Part shown: positions 54,423 to 62,207 of the stretch, one piece after another
How the letters are laid out: each line of letters opens with the position of its first letter
How positions within the stretch are numbered: the stretch's first letter is position 1
IMG/VR virus record: IMGVR_UViG_3300012017_001157
Location: 1-64,000 of that record
DNA: 64,000 nt
Direction: 5' to 3' (one strand)
DNA from: a virus
Translations under genes and position numbers: made by a program
Notes under the pieces: model-generated
Seen by the model: only the letters and a program-made list of their open reading frames with translations
Told to the model about the DNA's origin: nothing
Databases searched by the model: none

Positions 54423-54818
54423 TCACTTCTCCTGACTTAGGACCAGTCGGACATATTCTTCCGCTGCTCCAAATTCCATTTCCCAAACTCGTGGGATAAA
54501 CCATCGGTCATTGACGACCAATCCAGCCGCTACCGCATCTAGCGTTAGCTTCAATAGATTATCAGCATCCATCGGTCTTTTCAAATGCGCCCAGATGTCG
54601 ATGACAATCCTCTTCCCGTCTACCGGCAGGAAGTCCGGCCTTGTGACTAACGCTTTCTGTGTCGCATATGTCACGATCTCCTTCCATGCTTTTGCTTCTC
54701 GTGTCATGTAGATAATTTTGCCCGCAACGCGATACGCGCGGTTCCATGATGGCGGTCTTCCTACAAGGACAATCTCAAGCCCTTCCGTCCAGCCTTCCAA
54801 GCCTGATACGCTGGTCAT
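54423..54818 (-). CDS. rusA: RusA-like Holliday junction resolvase
   Basis: From ATG 54818, 131 residues: GRPPSWNRAY, then DIWAHLKRPMDADNLLKLTLDAVAAGLVVNDRW with D84, D86 and D104, the RusA catalytic aspartates. It resolves four-way junctions before packaging. The start overlaps the helicase-loader gene by 44 bp. Confidence 0.85.
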   Translation of the reverse strand: MTSVSGLEGWTEGLEIVLVGRPPSWNRAYRVAGKIIYMTREAKAWKEIVTYATQKALVTRPDFLPVDGKRIVIDIWAHLKRPMDADNLLKLTLDAVAAGLVVNDRWFIPRVWEMEFGAAEEYVRLVLSQEK

Positions 54819-55431
54819 CCCCGCCCACCTTGATGGCGCGACAGGTCTGCTGTAGTCGGGAGATGAGAGCCCCATATCCAAGGGCATCGAGTTCGTCAAG
54901 GCCGCGGTTCGTCGTGGCGATCGTCGCGAGACAGGCACTATATCGGCTCTCAACAAGGACGTAGAGTCGCTCTGCCGCCCAGTCGGTTGCCTTCTCCTTC
55001 CCAAGATCATCAAGGACCACGACGCTTGCGCGTGTCAAACAAAAGTCAAACAAGTTCATGACTTCTGGATCATTGTACTTCATTGACTGGCGAATCCGAT
55101 CTAAAAAGATCGGCACATTGATAAAGCGAACTCCACCAAGACCAGCGGCAACTTTCTCTCGGACTGACGCCACGGCAAGGTGGGTCTTTCCCGTACCTGG
55201 CGGCCCAACAAAAAGAAGGCCCCGCTCCCCAATCGGTGCCTTTGCCCACTCCATTGAGGCCTCAAGGGCCGTCTTAGAGCCACCCTGCGCCTCGAAATTT
55301 GCGAAGGTGCTGTCTAAGTACCTTTTTGGGATTCCAACGCCTAGAAGCGCTTTTTCGAGGTCCTGTGGCGGCTTGCTCTCGCCCCACATGATGTCCTCCA
55401 GGTATACAACTTCGGTGCTACTTGTTGTCAT
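54775..55431 (-). CDS. DnaC-like helicase loader AAA+ ATPase
   Basis: The 218-residue ATPase has Walker A GPPGTGKT (76-83), Walker B VVVLDDLG (137-144) and sensor ATIATTNRG. GIPKRYLDSTFANFEA is the typical start of DnaC/IstB-type loaders. It would load the host or phage replicative helicase at the origin. Confidence 0.9.
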   Translation of the reverse strand: MTTSSTEVVYLEDIMWGESKPPQDLEKALLGVGIPKRYLDSTFANFEAQGGSKTALEASMEWAKAPIGERGLLFVGPPGTGKTHLAVASVREKVAAGLGGVRFINVPIFLDRIRQSMKYNDPEVMNLFDFCLTRASVVVLDDLGKEKATDWAAERLYVLVESRYSACLATIATTNRGLDELDALGYGALISRLQQTCRAIKVGGDDQRIRLGRLDGRA

Positions 55432-55504
55432 TATCGCGCTCCACCGCAGCGGCGACCAAGAGGATCACCGCGACGAGCAACATAAACAGTGCTGGCTGTA
55501 ACAT
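55418..55504 (-). CDS. 28-residue membrane peptide
   Basis: Starting one base after the upstream stop behind GGAGG, the frame encodes one hydrophobic helix (LFMLLVAVILLVAAAV) and ends within the helicase-loader start. Translational coupling to the loader is possible. Confidence 0.5.
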   Translation of the reverse strand: MLQPALFMLLVAVILLVAAAVERDNDNK

Positions 55505-56197
55505 CTACTCCTCCAACTGTGCATCACGAACAGATGATGTTGTGTGCACCCTCTTCTTACTGCCTTTTCCGATCGCTGTCAAATATGCAATTGGGTCGCC
55601 CTTGAGGTCGCGCAGTGCCGCGTCGCAGATGGCAGACATTAGCGCGGGAATTCCACCTGGATATTCGCGCATCAACTTTGCAATGCGAGCGTAGTCGGTT
55701 CTCTGTGGAACGATGCCATTCATCTGCCCCATGAATTCAACAAGTCTTCCCTGTCGGTTCGGCCCTGCCACAATGTATTCCATCCACTCTTTCATGCTCC
55801 GAACCTTGACTTGTGCATCGTGTTCGTCGCGAAGACCGAGACGGTTCAGTCGGTCGCGAGCGGCCGCTGCAAGCGCCTCCCTTGCCTCACGCATTCCATC
55901 AGATGGAACCTGCCACTCGTCCCAATCGTGCACCACGAGTCCGTCGAGAAGCCCAACGCGTCGGAAGTGCGGAAGGAACTTTGTGTTTTGCGATCCGACC
56001 ATTGCTTCAATGTGCTGATCGGACTCAAACACTCCGTCGGTTTCTGATGCCGCGCACAGCAGAACAATCCATGCCCATCGCGCGTTGTTATCTGGCAGCC
56101 GCCAAAGTTTCTTGTGTCGCGGAAGATCGCTGTAGCATCTCCAGTAGACGCGAGCGTCTCCCATCTCCTCAAGAGGAATAATCGGTGTCATGCCCAC
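55505..56197 (-). CDS. Phage replication initiation-like protein
   Basis: The product is 230 residues from GTG 56197 (GGAG seven bases upstream) or 228 from ATG 56191. The N-terminal winged-helix pattern (YWRCYSDLPRHKKLWRLPDNNARWAWIVLLCAASETDGVFESDQHIEAMV) and the VHDWDEWQ end match phage replication-initiator/replisome-organiser domains. It lies next to the helicase loader, as such genes usually do. Confidence 0.7.
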   Translation of the reverse strand: MGMTPIIPLEEMGDARVYWRCYSDLPRHKKLWRLPDNNARWAWIVLLCAASETDGVFESDQHIEAMVGSQNTKFLPHFRRVGLLDGLVVHDWDEWQVPSDGMREAREALAAAARDRLNRLGLRDEHDAQVKVRSMKEWMEYIVAGPNRQGRLVEFMGQMNGIVPQRTDYARIAKLMREYPGGIPALMSAICDAALRDLKGDPIAYLTAIGKGSKKRVHTTSSVRDAQLEE

Positions 56198-56199
56198 CG

Positions 56200-56295
56200 C
56201 TAATCTCCTTCTGGATCGCAATCCATGCAGTAGCTGTTTTCTTCTCCGAACTCACCAATGAATTCCGCACCACAGTTTTTGCACGTGCAGATCAT
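56200..56295 (-). CDS. 31-residue zinc-ribbon peptide
   Basis: The peptide has CTCKNCGAEF and YCMDCD, a minimal two-knuckle ribbon. It overlaps the nuclease stop in TAATG. Very small for a stand-alone zinc protein. Confidence 0.55.
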   Translation of the reverse strand: MICTCKNCGAEFIGEFGEENSYCMDCDPEGD

Positions 56296-57167
56296 TATTT
56301 TTCCCAGTCAGGCCAAAGGTCTTTCTTCAGTGCCGGGACCAGATTGTACAGCTCTTTTCTCTTTTCGGGAATCTGCTGCGGGTGGCTCTCCCACTTATCG
56401 CACAGTTCCTTGAATTCGCAGTTTGCATGCGCAAACGCCGTTGGGTTCGGATAGATCGCGCCCTTCTCGATTGCGTCAAGGAACGCGCGAGCCCCGATGT
56501 ACATCTTGTCAATATCTTCCTGAGTGCGGGTAGTGGTTCTTCGATCAACATTCACGCCCTTAGCCGAGTTGCTAATGATATTGAATGTCACCGATGGGTC
56601 GTGGTCATAGTTTTGGCGAACAGCATTCACATAGGCGGTTGCCTGAATGTCTCCGCGCTCTCGATCCTTCTCCCACCTTCTCTGTGCGGTCTTGTGCTCG
56701 ACTACGCGGAGATCTGTGGTGAGCATGTCGAGATTTGTCTTCAACTTCATCGGAAGCTTCCCAAGTTTAGAGTGGGAAATCTCCGACATCATTGAGTGCT
56801 CAACATACTTTGCAGTCCAGTCGTCGCCCTCAAGAACAGCAGCCCGAAGCATCTCTTCGCCACTAAAGCCCTCGCTAAGGATATCGCGCTCTTTTTCTGC
56901 GCCCCAGTCCACCTGCGCCGACTCTATTGACCAAACTTTTCGATAGTGATCGAACACCGGCGTAAGGTCGCCATTTCGCTTGCCGCCCGTAATGGGCTCG
57001 TACCATCGCTGAAGTCCGGCGTGGACCGAGGTGCCCAGGGCGAAGTACGCCGTCGTCCTGTTGGTCCACATACCGAGCCGATACTTGTACCACCAGCGAA
57101 GTGGGCACGAAAGGAATTCGCGCAACTCACTTACACTGATGTGCTGCGGGTTTCTCTCCTCAATCAT
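56295..57167 (-). CDS. PD-(D/E)XK nuclease (RecB/Cas4-like)
   Basis: The 290-residue protein has SVSELREFLSCPLRWWYKYRLG (QxxY-type start with C21), D147 and VVEHKTA (E157-x-K159), and C-terminal cysteines in ANCEFKELC. This is the PDDEXK_1 plan, here with three of the four iron-sulfur cysteines visible. Probably a 5'-3' exonuclease pairing with the annealing protein next door. Confidence 0.8.
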   Translation of the reverse strand: MIEERNPQHISVSELREFLSCPLRWWYKYRLGMWTNRTTAYFALGTSVHAGLQRWYEPITGGKRNGDLTPVFDHYRKVWSIESAQVDWGAEKERDILSEGFSGEEMLRAAVLEGDDWTAKYVEHSMMSEISHSKLGKLPMKLKTNLDMLTTDLRVVEHKTAQRRWEKDRERGDIQATAYVNAVRQNYDHDPSVTFNIISNSAKGVNVDRRTTTRTQEDIDKMYIGARAFLDAIEKGAIYPNPTAFAHANCEFKELCDKWESHPQQIPEKRKELYNLVPALKKDLWPDWEK

Positions 57168-57763
57168 CCGACGAGCTCAGCTCGGCGAGCGCGGAATCTC
57201 TTGATCAAGAACTCACGGGAAAGTTCGTCAATATCAACACCGTCGGCGTTCGACTCATTGATCGACTTTCCAATCTCAGTAAGTTCATCAATCGTCTTCG
57301 CCTTGGCGAATGCATCGACAAACTTCTGGATGTGTGGCGGGAGTGCGACGTCTTCGTCAAAAACCTCAGCGGCGGCCTTTGCTGCTGACTTTCCGCCCTT
57401 TGACTTGATCTCGTCGTCAGACGCGATTCTCTTTGACGGAAGGCCAGCCATTACCAACGCGCGACCAACTGCCGATGTCTCGCAATTCTCAATCTCTGAG
57501 CCGCGGGTGTACGGCGTTGCGCCAGGAATCTGCATTGCGCTGTGTCCAATTCCCGCTGGGCGATCATCCATAAAGCCAAGTGCATCGTCAGGTCCGTTGT
57601 CGCCCTTAACGCCGCGATATGCTCGCGCCTCTACGACTACACGCTTTTCGGTGTGCTCAACAATTCTGGTTTCAATGCGTGCGTTGGGGTACGCCTCGTA
57701 CCATGCGCGGATTCGCTCTGCGACATCCACGTAATCCTTAAGTGCGCTCTTATCGAATGCCAT
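57164..57763 (-). CDS. ERF/Sak-like single-strand annealing protein
   Basis: The 199-residue protein has DVAERIRAWYEAYPNARIETRI, PGATPYTRGSEIENCETSAVGRALVMAG, which is the ERF/Sak3 core (PYTxGSExxNAETSAxGRA). The C-terminal third is a charged tail that could bind SSB. It works with the exonuclease in phage recombination. Confidence 0.8.
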   Translation of the reverse strand: MAFDKSALKDYVDVAERIRAWYEAYPNARIETRIVEHTEKRVVVEARAYRGVKGDNGPDDALGFMDDRPAGIGHSAMQIPGATPYTRGSEIENCETSAVGRALVMAGLPSKRIASDDEIKSKGGKSAAKAAAEVFDEDVALPPHIQKFVDAFAKAKTIDELTEIGKSINESNADGVDIDELSREFLIKRFRARRAELVG

Positions 57764-58031
57764 TTGCTTCCTCCTTATTCAAATACTCATCGAGGTCCTC
57801 GAAGAGTCTTCCTTCTTCAATCCCGAGAAATTCAGAGATCTTCTTGCGCATCGGGCCACTGATAGGCGCCTGACCATACTGCACCTGATTTAGGTAGCCG
57901 TACGATACGCCAAGATGCTTGGCGATGTATCGCCTCTTGATCCCAGTTTCTTCTAGGAGTTTCCACACCCGAGCAGTTTTCTTCCTCTGAATAATGCGCT
58001 GCTCCGCAAAATTCGGACCAGTTTGCTTCAT
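57750..58031 (-). CDS. Cro/CI-like HTH repressor
   Basis: The 93-residue protein has LLEETGIKRRYIAKHLGVSYGYLNQVQYGQAPIS, a lambda-repressor-like helix-turn-helix. It probably binds the palindromic operator at 58501-58524. Start ATG overlaps the previous stop (TAATG). Confidence 0.75.
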   Translation of the reverse strand: MKQTGPNFAEQRIIQRKKTARVWKLLEETGIKRRYIAKHLGVSYGYLNQVQYGQAPISGPMRKKISEFLGIEEGRLFEDLDEYLNKEEANGIR

Positions 58032-58273
58032 TACCCTTCCTTGCTTTCTAGCACTGGATTTGCAACCCAGTCCTCCATCGCTATCGAGATGCCCCTACGA
58101 TACGCCAAAATGTCATCGTATGCAACTAGCGTATCAAGGTCGTTGGATGCGGCGTTGGCCGCCTCAAACGCAATCATCTCCTTCGGCTTAATATGAGCGC
58201 TCTCGTCAAGAGATTGCTGGAGATACTCCCTGAACTTGCTCCGACCGAGCAGCATCAGTTCCATTTCCTGCAT
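58031..58273 (-). CDS. Hypothetical small protein
   Basis: The 80-residue helical acidic protein (SKFREYLQQSLDESAHIKPKEM) is not recognised. It lies between the repressor and the zinc protein. Confidence 0.55.
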   Translation of the reverse strand: MQEMELMLLGRSKFREYLQQSLDESAHIKPKEMIAFEAANAASNDLDTLVAYDDILAYRRGISIAMEDWVANPVLESKEG

Positions 58274-58484
58274 TTTCGTCCCTTCCCCTGCCGTGCACAG
58301 TGCACCTATCTAGAACACACTTTGAGGTGTTTGAGCCGGGGGCCTCAATGGCCTCCGCTAAACCCATCACCCTGCCGCCAGGATTACAGTGCGCGTTCGC
58401 ACAAAAATACACCTTCAGCCGTAGCTGAAAGAGCGTCCCGCCACATGCGTAGCAAGACAATCCGAGGGCACCCTTATTGGACAT
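58206..58484 (-). CDS. Zinc-binding small protein
   Basis: From ATG 58484 (GGAGGGG site), 92 residues; the N-terminal part (LSCYACGGTLFQLRLKVYFCANAHC) is a clear zinc ribbon. The last 23 codons overlap the next gene out of frame and may be unconstrained. It is the first gene after the operator-promoter at 58501-58536. Confidence 0.6.
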   Translation of the reverse strand: MSNKGALGLSCYACGGTLFQLRLKVYFCANAHCNPGGRVMGLAEAIEAPGSNTSKCVLDRCTVHGRGRDENAGNGTDAARSEQVQGVSPAIS

Positions 58485-58500
58485 ATGCCCCTCCTTTCAG

Positions 58501-58536
58501 GATATCATCTTACTTGATGATATCACCCTTGGTCAA
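58501..58536 (-). promoter_or_regulatory. Promoter with operator overlapping -10
   Basis: Minus strand: TTGACC (58536-58531), 18 bp, TAAGAT (58512-58507). A perfect 9-bp inverted repeat GATATCATC/GATGATATC (58501-58509, 58516-58524) covers the -10 box. The HTH gene 57750-58031 is transcribed from here, so autoregulation is likely. Confidence 0.7.
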
Positions 58537-58683
58537 GCCTGCGTTGGGTAGGCACCCAATGTGATATTTGCGATTGCCTCTTTTCACAATAGGACCTAGG
58601 CCCCTGCCGATGATCCCCGCCGACTTCGCCATGCACTGGCGATTGTCGCATCTTGGTCTAGGAAAGCTCTCCACTTCGATCAT
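58510..58683 (-). CDS. Small cysteine protein
   Basis: The 57-residue protein has RCDNRQCMAKS and a later YHIGCLPN, a possible C-x4-C...C zinc site. The end lies in the operator-promoter. Not assigned. Confidence 0.55.
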   Translation of the reverse strand: MIEVESFPRPRCDNRQCMAKSAGIIGRGLGPIVKRGNRKYHIGCLPNAGLTKGDIIK

Positions 58684-58972
58684 ATTCAAATCCCTCTAAG
58701 TATTCATACAGTGCCTCTCGCCACTTGCGAGAGGATTCTGTTTTCATTTTATGATGCCACCCGCACAGCGTCACCAGATTCCACATCTCCGAGGGGCCAC
58801 GCTTGCCAAAGCCAGAGTTAAAGACGTGGTCAAGCTCAAGGACGATCTGCCCGCCGGACCCGAACTGGCTGCCGCACTCATCGTGCATTCCGACTCGAGG
58901 ACCAATGCAACCCCTGTCCCTCTGCAGGACATCTTTCCTCATCCCTGGAGTAACCGGATCTTTATGCCCCAT
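58658..58972 (-). CDS. HNH endonuclease
   Basis: The 104-residue protein has LELDHV (D48-H49), NLVTLC (N65) and WHH (H73, H74), a full HNH triad, plus cysteines C22/C33/C70. In tailed phages HNH proteins next to portal and terminase assist packaging. Here it lies next to the portal, with TAATG coupling to the mini-gene upstream. Confidence 0.85.
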   Translation of the reverse strand: MGHKDPVTPGMRKDVLQRDRGCIGPRVGMHDECGSQFGSGGQIVLELDHVFNSGFGKRGPSEMWNLVTLCGWHHKMKTESSRKWREALYEYLEGFEYDRSGELS

Positions 58973-59112
58973 TAGACCTTCTTAGATCGCTTGGCTTTCT
59001 TCTTTGGGCGATCCTGCTCTTGCGCAACCGGTCGCGGCTTTACCCCGTCCGCCTTCATGACTCGACAGGGGATACAGAAGCATGGCTGCTGGTGGTAAAA
59101 CTTATCTGCCAT
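58972..59112 (-). CDS. Basic mini-protein with CxxC
   Basis: The 46-residue protein has QQPCFCIPCRVMK and a lysine-rich tail (RPKKKAKRSKKV). Likely binds nucleic acid. It is coupled to the HNH gene by TAATG. Confidence 0.6.
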   Translation of the reverse strand: MADKFYHQQPCFCIPCRVMKADGVKPRPVAQEQDRPKKKAKRSKKV

Positions 59113-59118
59113 AGAGAC

Positions 59119-61266
59119 CTATCGCTTTCGCTCTTTGGCCTCAACTGACCTCATCACCTTATTCGACCAGGCCTTTCCCGGATCACCGCCCCAAAGAGCC
59201 CAGGCAATTCTTCCAGCAGATGGGAATCCCTTTTGGCCAGGAGCCCAGCCTTCGCCCTTCTTGTCGACTTCGTGACGTGCAAGGTATGCGCGCATCTTTC
59301 TCACTCTTGCAATTGTCATCTTGTTTCCCGTGAGCATTCTTGCGGTTACTTGACCAGGTCCAATTCCGCCTCTGCCAAACTCTTTTCGCCAATCAAGCCC
59401 ACGTCGCGCTTCTGCCTTTACTCCGGCAGGAACATTAAGGTTGATTGTGTCGGCCTTTTCAACTTCAATATCTCCAAGGTTTGGAATTGCTGCGCCAGCA
59501 GCCTTGTAGGATGAATCGGCTGATGGGTCGTAATAGGAAACGATTGCTGCGCCAGCCCGAATGATCTCGCTGACCTTCTGTCTCTTGAAGTAATCAATTG
59601 CACTTGTCGGGAAGCTGCTTTCATAAACCTCGGCGTCAAATCCCGCTTCGGCAAGCTGACTTCTAACAAAATCAACTTGTCCCTTTGTCGAGGTGATTGC
59701 AACCACCGAAGAACCGCCCTCAACAAATCCATCTATTGCGTCAATGATGTGTGAAGGGCACTCGTCACTGAGCAACGCCTCTGCGTCAACGAGAACAACG
59801 CTCTTCTTAGACGGTTGCTGATTTGGATTCATTTCAGGATTCGGCTTAGACTCAAGTTGGTCTTTGCCCTGATCTGGCTCTTGGCTCCCTGCCCCGTTGT
59901 TTCCGGCCCCGCCATCCGGGACGTCTCCACCAGGTGTTGGCTCCTGTTCTGGCGCGTCGGGATCGCCAACCTTACCCTTAAGGTAGAGCTCGTAATATCT
60001 CATTGGCATATACCCAAGCGGGCTTGGCATCCATACTTCATCGCCCATCAGCCCAACGCCTTCCTGCCCGCGCTCCTTGAGCGCGTCATTGAGTCGAAGC
60101 CATGGAAGTCCGGCAAGTGCTGCCTTGTAGTAGTCAGCAACTGTCTGCGCAGACTCGCGACCAACATCAGTGTAGACAAATCGCAAGCCCTTGTCATAAA
60201 GCCAAACAACTTCTCTAGTGATGTAGTCCGCAATAAGTTCGCAAAGCGGAGCAATGCCGTTGTCGGCAGTGAACGCCGCGCCGTACTCTGACGAACTCTT
60301 GTTCACGTCAAAGTTTAGCCCGATGTCTTGCGCCTGAACGCCGAAGACTGCGCAGATCTTGCGTGCAAGATAGATCTGCCACTCCATGAACTGCATGTCT
60401 CGGTTTGACTGCGCCATAGGAATCCACTTGACCCCCTTGCCGCCACCGGTGATCGCGGTCTGGCTCTTGCCTGCGATTTCGCCTTCCCAATAGTTCTTGA
60501 AGGCATCAACCTGATCAGGGCGAACGCCTTCGCCAAGATCAATAATTCCCGGTGGGGTCGCCTGCTCAACAATGTTGTTGTTGTACTTAGCCGCCCGAAG
60601 GTCCGCCTCAATGGTCTCAGCAAGAACCTCTAGCGGTGAGAGGCCGAGCGGGGAATACGTCACTCGGTTTCCCACAATGACAATCATCTCTTCGTTCAGG
60701 TACTCGGCAATGATCTTTCCGGTCTCGTCGTATTCAAAGTATCGCGGCTTCTTTAGGTTTGTTCCGTCCCAGTCCGGGTCGAAAGCGATTCTTGCACCAT
60801 CTTTTGGCCAAAGGTTCTTAACCGGTCTTCCGCTTCTTCCCGCCCGCGCCCCGACAGTATGTTCTTTCTCAATGCAGCCCTGATCCAGGACAAGAATATC
60901 CTCAACGATTGGCTCGATGAATGACCTCCACGAATCAAGACGCGTATTTGGATCTCGCAAAAGATCCTTAATCGTCTTTACGTTTGCTTCGTTGACTTCA
61001 CCGTTGCCATCAATGCTGACAATGTCCCACTTTGCGCGGCTGATCTGCTGCCTGCGAAGATTAATTGCAGATCTAATCCATGGGTTTGTTCGGGACCACT
61101 TGCGAAGCTGATTAACTGAACGCTTCTGCACAGTACCCTTGCCAGCGCCTCGCGCGTAAGGCTGCGAGTCGTAATTTGGAATAAGGATTGCATCCTTTAT
61201 TGCTTGAACATCAGCTTCTGCTTGCGTGCTTTCAACTTGGCGCTTTACGCGCTCCCACGGCATCAT
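59119..61266 (-). CDS. Portal protein with two C-terminal fused domains
   Basis: Residues 1-430 are an HK97-type portal (RTNPWIRSAINLRRQQIS, VLDQGCIEKE, FMEWQIYLARKICAVFGV, LNFDVNKSSSEYGAA). After a Pro/Gly/Asp linker, residues about 490-630 resemble a HAD-like phosphatase or receiver fold (KKSVVLVDAEALLS, VVAITSTKGQVDFV). The end (GVKAEARRGLDWRKEFGRGG, RKMRAYLARHEVDKKGEG, SAGRIAWALWGGDPGKAW) is a conserved phage head module. ATG 61266 (TAATG) is chosen. The portal forms the DNA gate of the capsid. Confidence 0.8.
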   Translation of the reverse strand: MMPWERVKRQVESTQAEADVQAIKDAILIPNYDSQPYARGAGKGTVQKRSVNQLRKWSRTNPWIRSAINLRRQQISRAKWDIVSIDGNGEVNEANVKTIKDLLRDPNTRLDSWRSFIEPIVEDILVLDQGCIEKEHTVGARAGRSGRPVKNLWPKDGARIAFDPDWDGTNLKKPRYFEYDETGKIIAEYLNEEMIVIVGNRVTYSPLGLSPLEVLAETIEADLRAAKYNNNIVEQATPPGIIDLGEGVRPDQVDAFKNYWEGEIAGKSQTAITGGGKGVKWIPMAQSNRDMQFMEWQIYLARKICAVFGVQAQDIGLNFDVNKSSSEYGAAFTADNGIAPLCELIADYITREVVWLYDKGLRFVYTDVGRESAQTVADYYKAALAGLPWLRLNDALKERGQEGVGLMGDEVWMPSPLGYMPMRYYELYLKGKVGDPDAPEQEPTPGGDVPDGGAGNNGAGSQEPDQGKDQLESKPNPEMNPNQQPSKKSVVLVDAEALLSDECPSHIIDAIDGFVEGGSSVVAITSTKGQVDFVRSQLAEAGFDAEVYESSFPTSAIDYFKRQKVSEIIRAGAAIVSYYDPSADSSYKAAGAAIPNLGDIEVEKADTINLNVPAGVKAEARRGLDWRKEFGRGGIGPGQVTARMLTGNKMTIARVRKMRAYLARHEVDKKGEGWAPGQKGFPSAGRIAWALWGGDPGKAWSNKVMRSVEAKERKR

Positions 61267-61505
61267 TACCACGAGTCTTGCTCCTTCGGCTTTCTTGTTC
61301 TCCAGGACCTTATCGCATTAGAAACAGCCATGCCATCAAGGTCCTTGTTGACAATCTGTCTAGCTTCTGTGTAATTAAAAGGTATAAGTCGCACTCCGTC
61401 AACTATACCAACTCCTTTAAATGAAGGAAGCCTTCCCCACCATTTTGGCACAACGAACTTGCCGTCTTCAAACTGCAGCTCGATGCTCTCGCTAATGTCA
61501 AGCAC
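61266..61505 (-). CDS. Hypothetical small protein upstream of portal
   Basis: The 79-residue protein (ISESIELQFEDGKFVVPKWWGRLPSF) is not recognised. It may be a small head-assembly factor. Linked by overlapping stops and starts to both neighbours. Confidence 0.55.
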   Translation of the reverse strand: MLDISESIELQFEDGKFVVPKWWGRLPSFKGVGIVDGVRLIPFNYTEARQIVNKDLDGMAVSNAIRSWRTRKPKEQDSW

Positions 61506-62011
61506 TACTTTTCGCCTTCCTCGTCGCCTTCGGACTCATTGTTTGAGCCAATCGCAACCATGGCCATCTCGAGCCCTGCATAATCTTCCATATCAAATGG
61601 GTTTTCCTTTCGGAAAGTTTCCCAGAAGCCATCGTACTCCTTGTCGTTAACATGTTCCAGCCTTGTGAGTTCTTCTTCGACATGGCGCTGGTATTTGATC
61701 TGCTGGGGAACGCTTCGTTTAACCCTTGAAAGCACCTTGTGGCACTGCTTACAAACGGAGTATCTTTTTTGACCCTTTGCTCTGGGGACCATTGGCTCTG
61801 GAATAAGGTCTTGCTCCATATGGTCCTCACCGACCATTATTGTGCATAGGGCGCACCTTGGATGCGCCCGATGTATCTCCTCGTATCTTCTCATGACTGG
61901 CGCCAGGGTCTTCTGGATGCGCCGTATAGCCAGCACGATATCGAGAATACCGCCCTCAGCGTCGTTTAGCTCTAAGCACAACCGGCACTTGACTGCCGTA
62001 TCTTCACACAT
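61505..62011 (-). CDS. Zinc-binding protein, head module
   Basis: From ATG 62011, 168 residues: CEDTAVKCRLCLEL, HPRCALCTI and YSVCKQCHKVL give three zinc knuckles. The C terminus is acidic (NNESEGDEEGEK). The longer frame from 62026 would translate the -10 box; a leaderless start is preferred. First gene of the portal operon. Confidence 0.65.
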   Translation of the reverse strand: MCEDTAVKCRLCLELNDAEGGILDIVLAIRRIQKTLAPVMRRYEEIHRAHPRCALCTIMVGEDHMEQDLIPEPMVPRAKGQKRYSVCKQCHKVLSRVKRSVPQQIKYQRHVEEELTRLEHVNDKEYDGFWETFRKENPFDMEDYAGLEMAMVAIGSNNESEGDEEGEK

Positions 62012-62017
62012 GCGGCA

Positions 62018-62046
62018 ATTATACATAGACCGTAAATACTAGTCAT
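62018..62046 (-). promoter_or_regulatory. Leaderless promoter of the portal operon
   Basis: Minus strand: ATGACT (62046-62041), 17 bp, TATAAT (62023-62018), six bases, ATG 62011. No ribosome site. A TTGACA on the plus strand (62046-62051) lacks a good -10. Confidence 0.6.
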
Positions 62047-62207
62047 TGACACGCTATGGTAGATTCATGTAGGAAGCAAAGGTCTTGCAATAATGAATAT
62101 AAGAGGGGATGATTCGGTGGTGCTTATACGGGACTATCTGCTGACACCGATGTCTAACAGGGGTTCCGATCGGCCTGTCGACGGCCATAAGAATTGGGGG
62201 TCTGATC

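Noticed and set aside
62046-62075. TTGACA-based promoter for the protease gene
   Set aside because: Only a TAGGAA-like sequence at the right distance; too weak to call.
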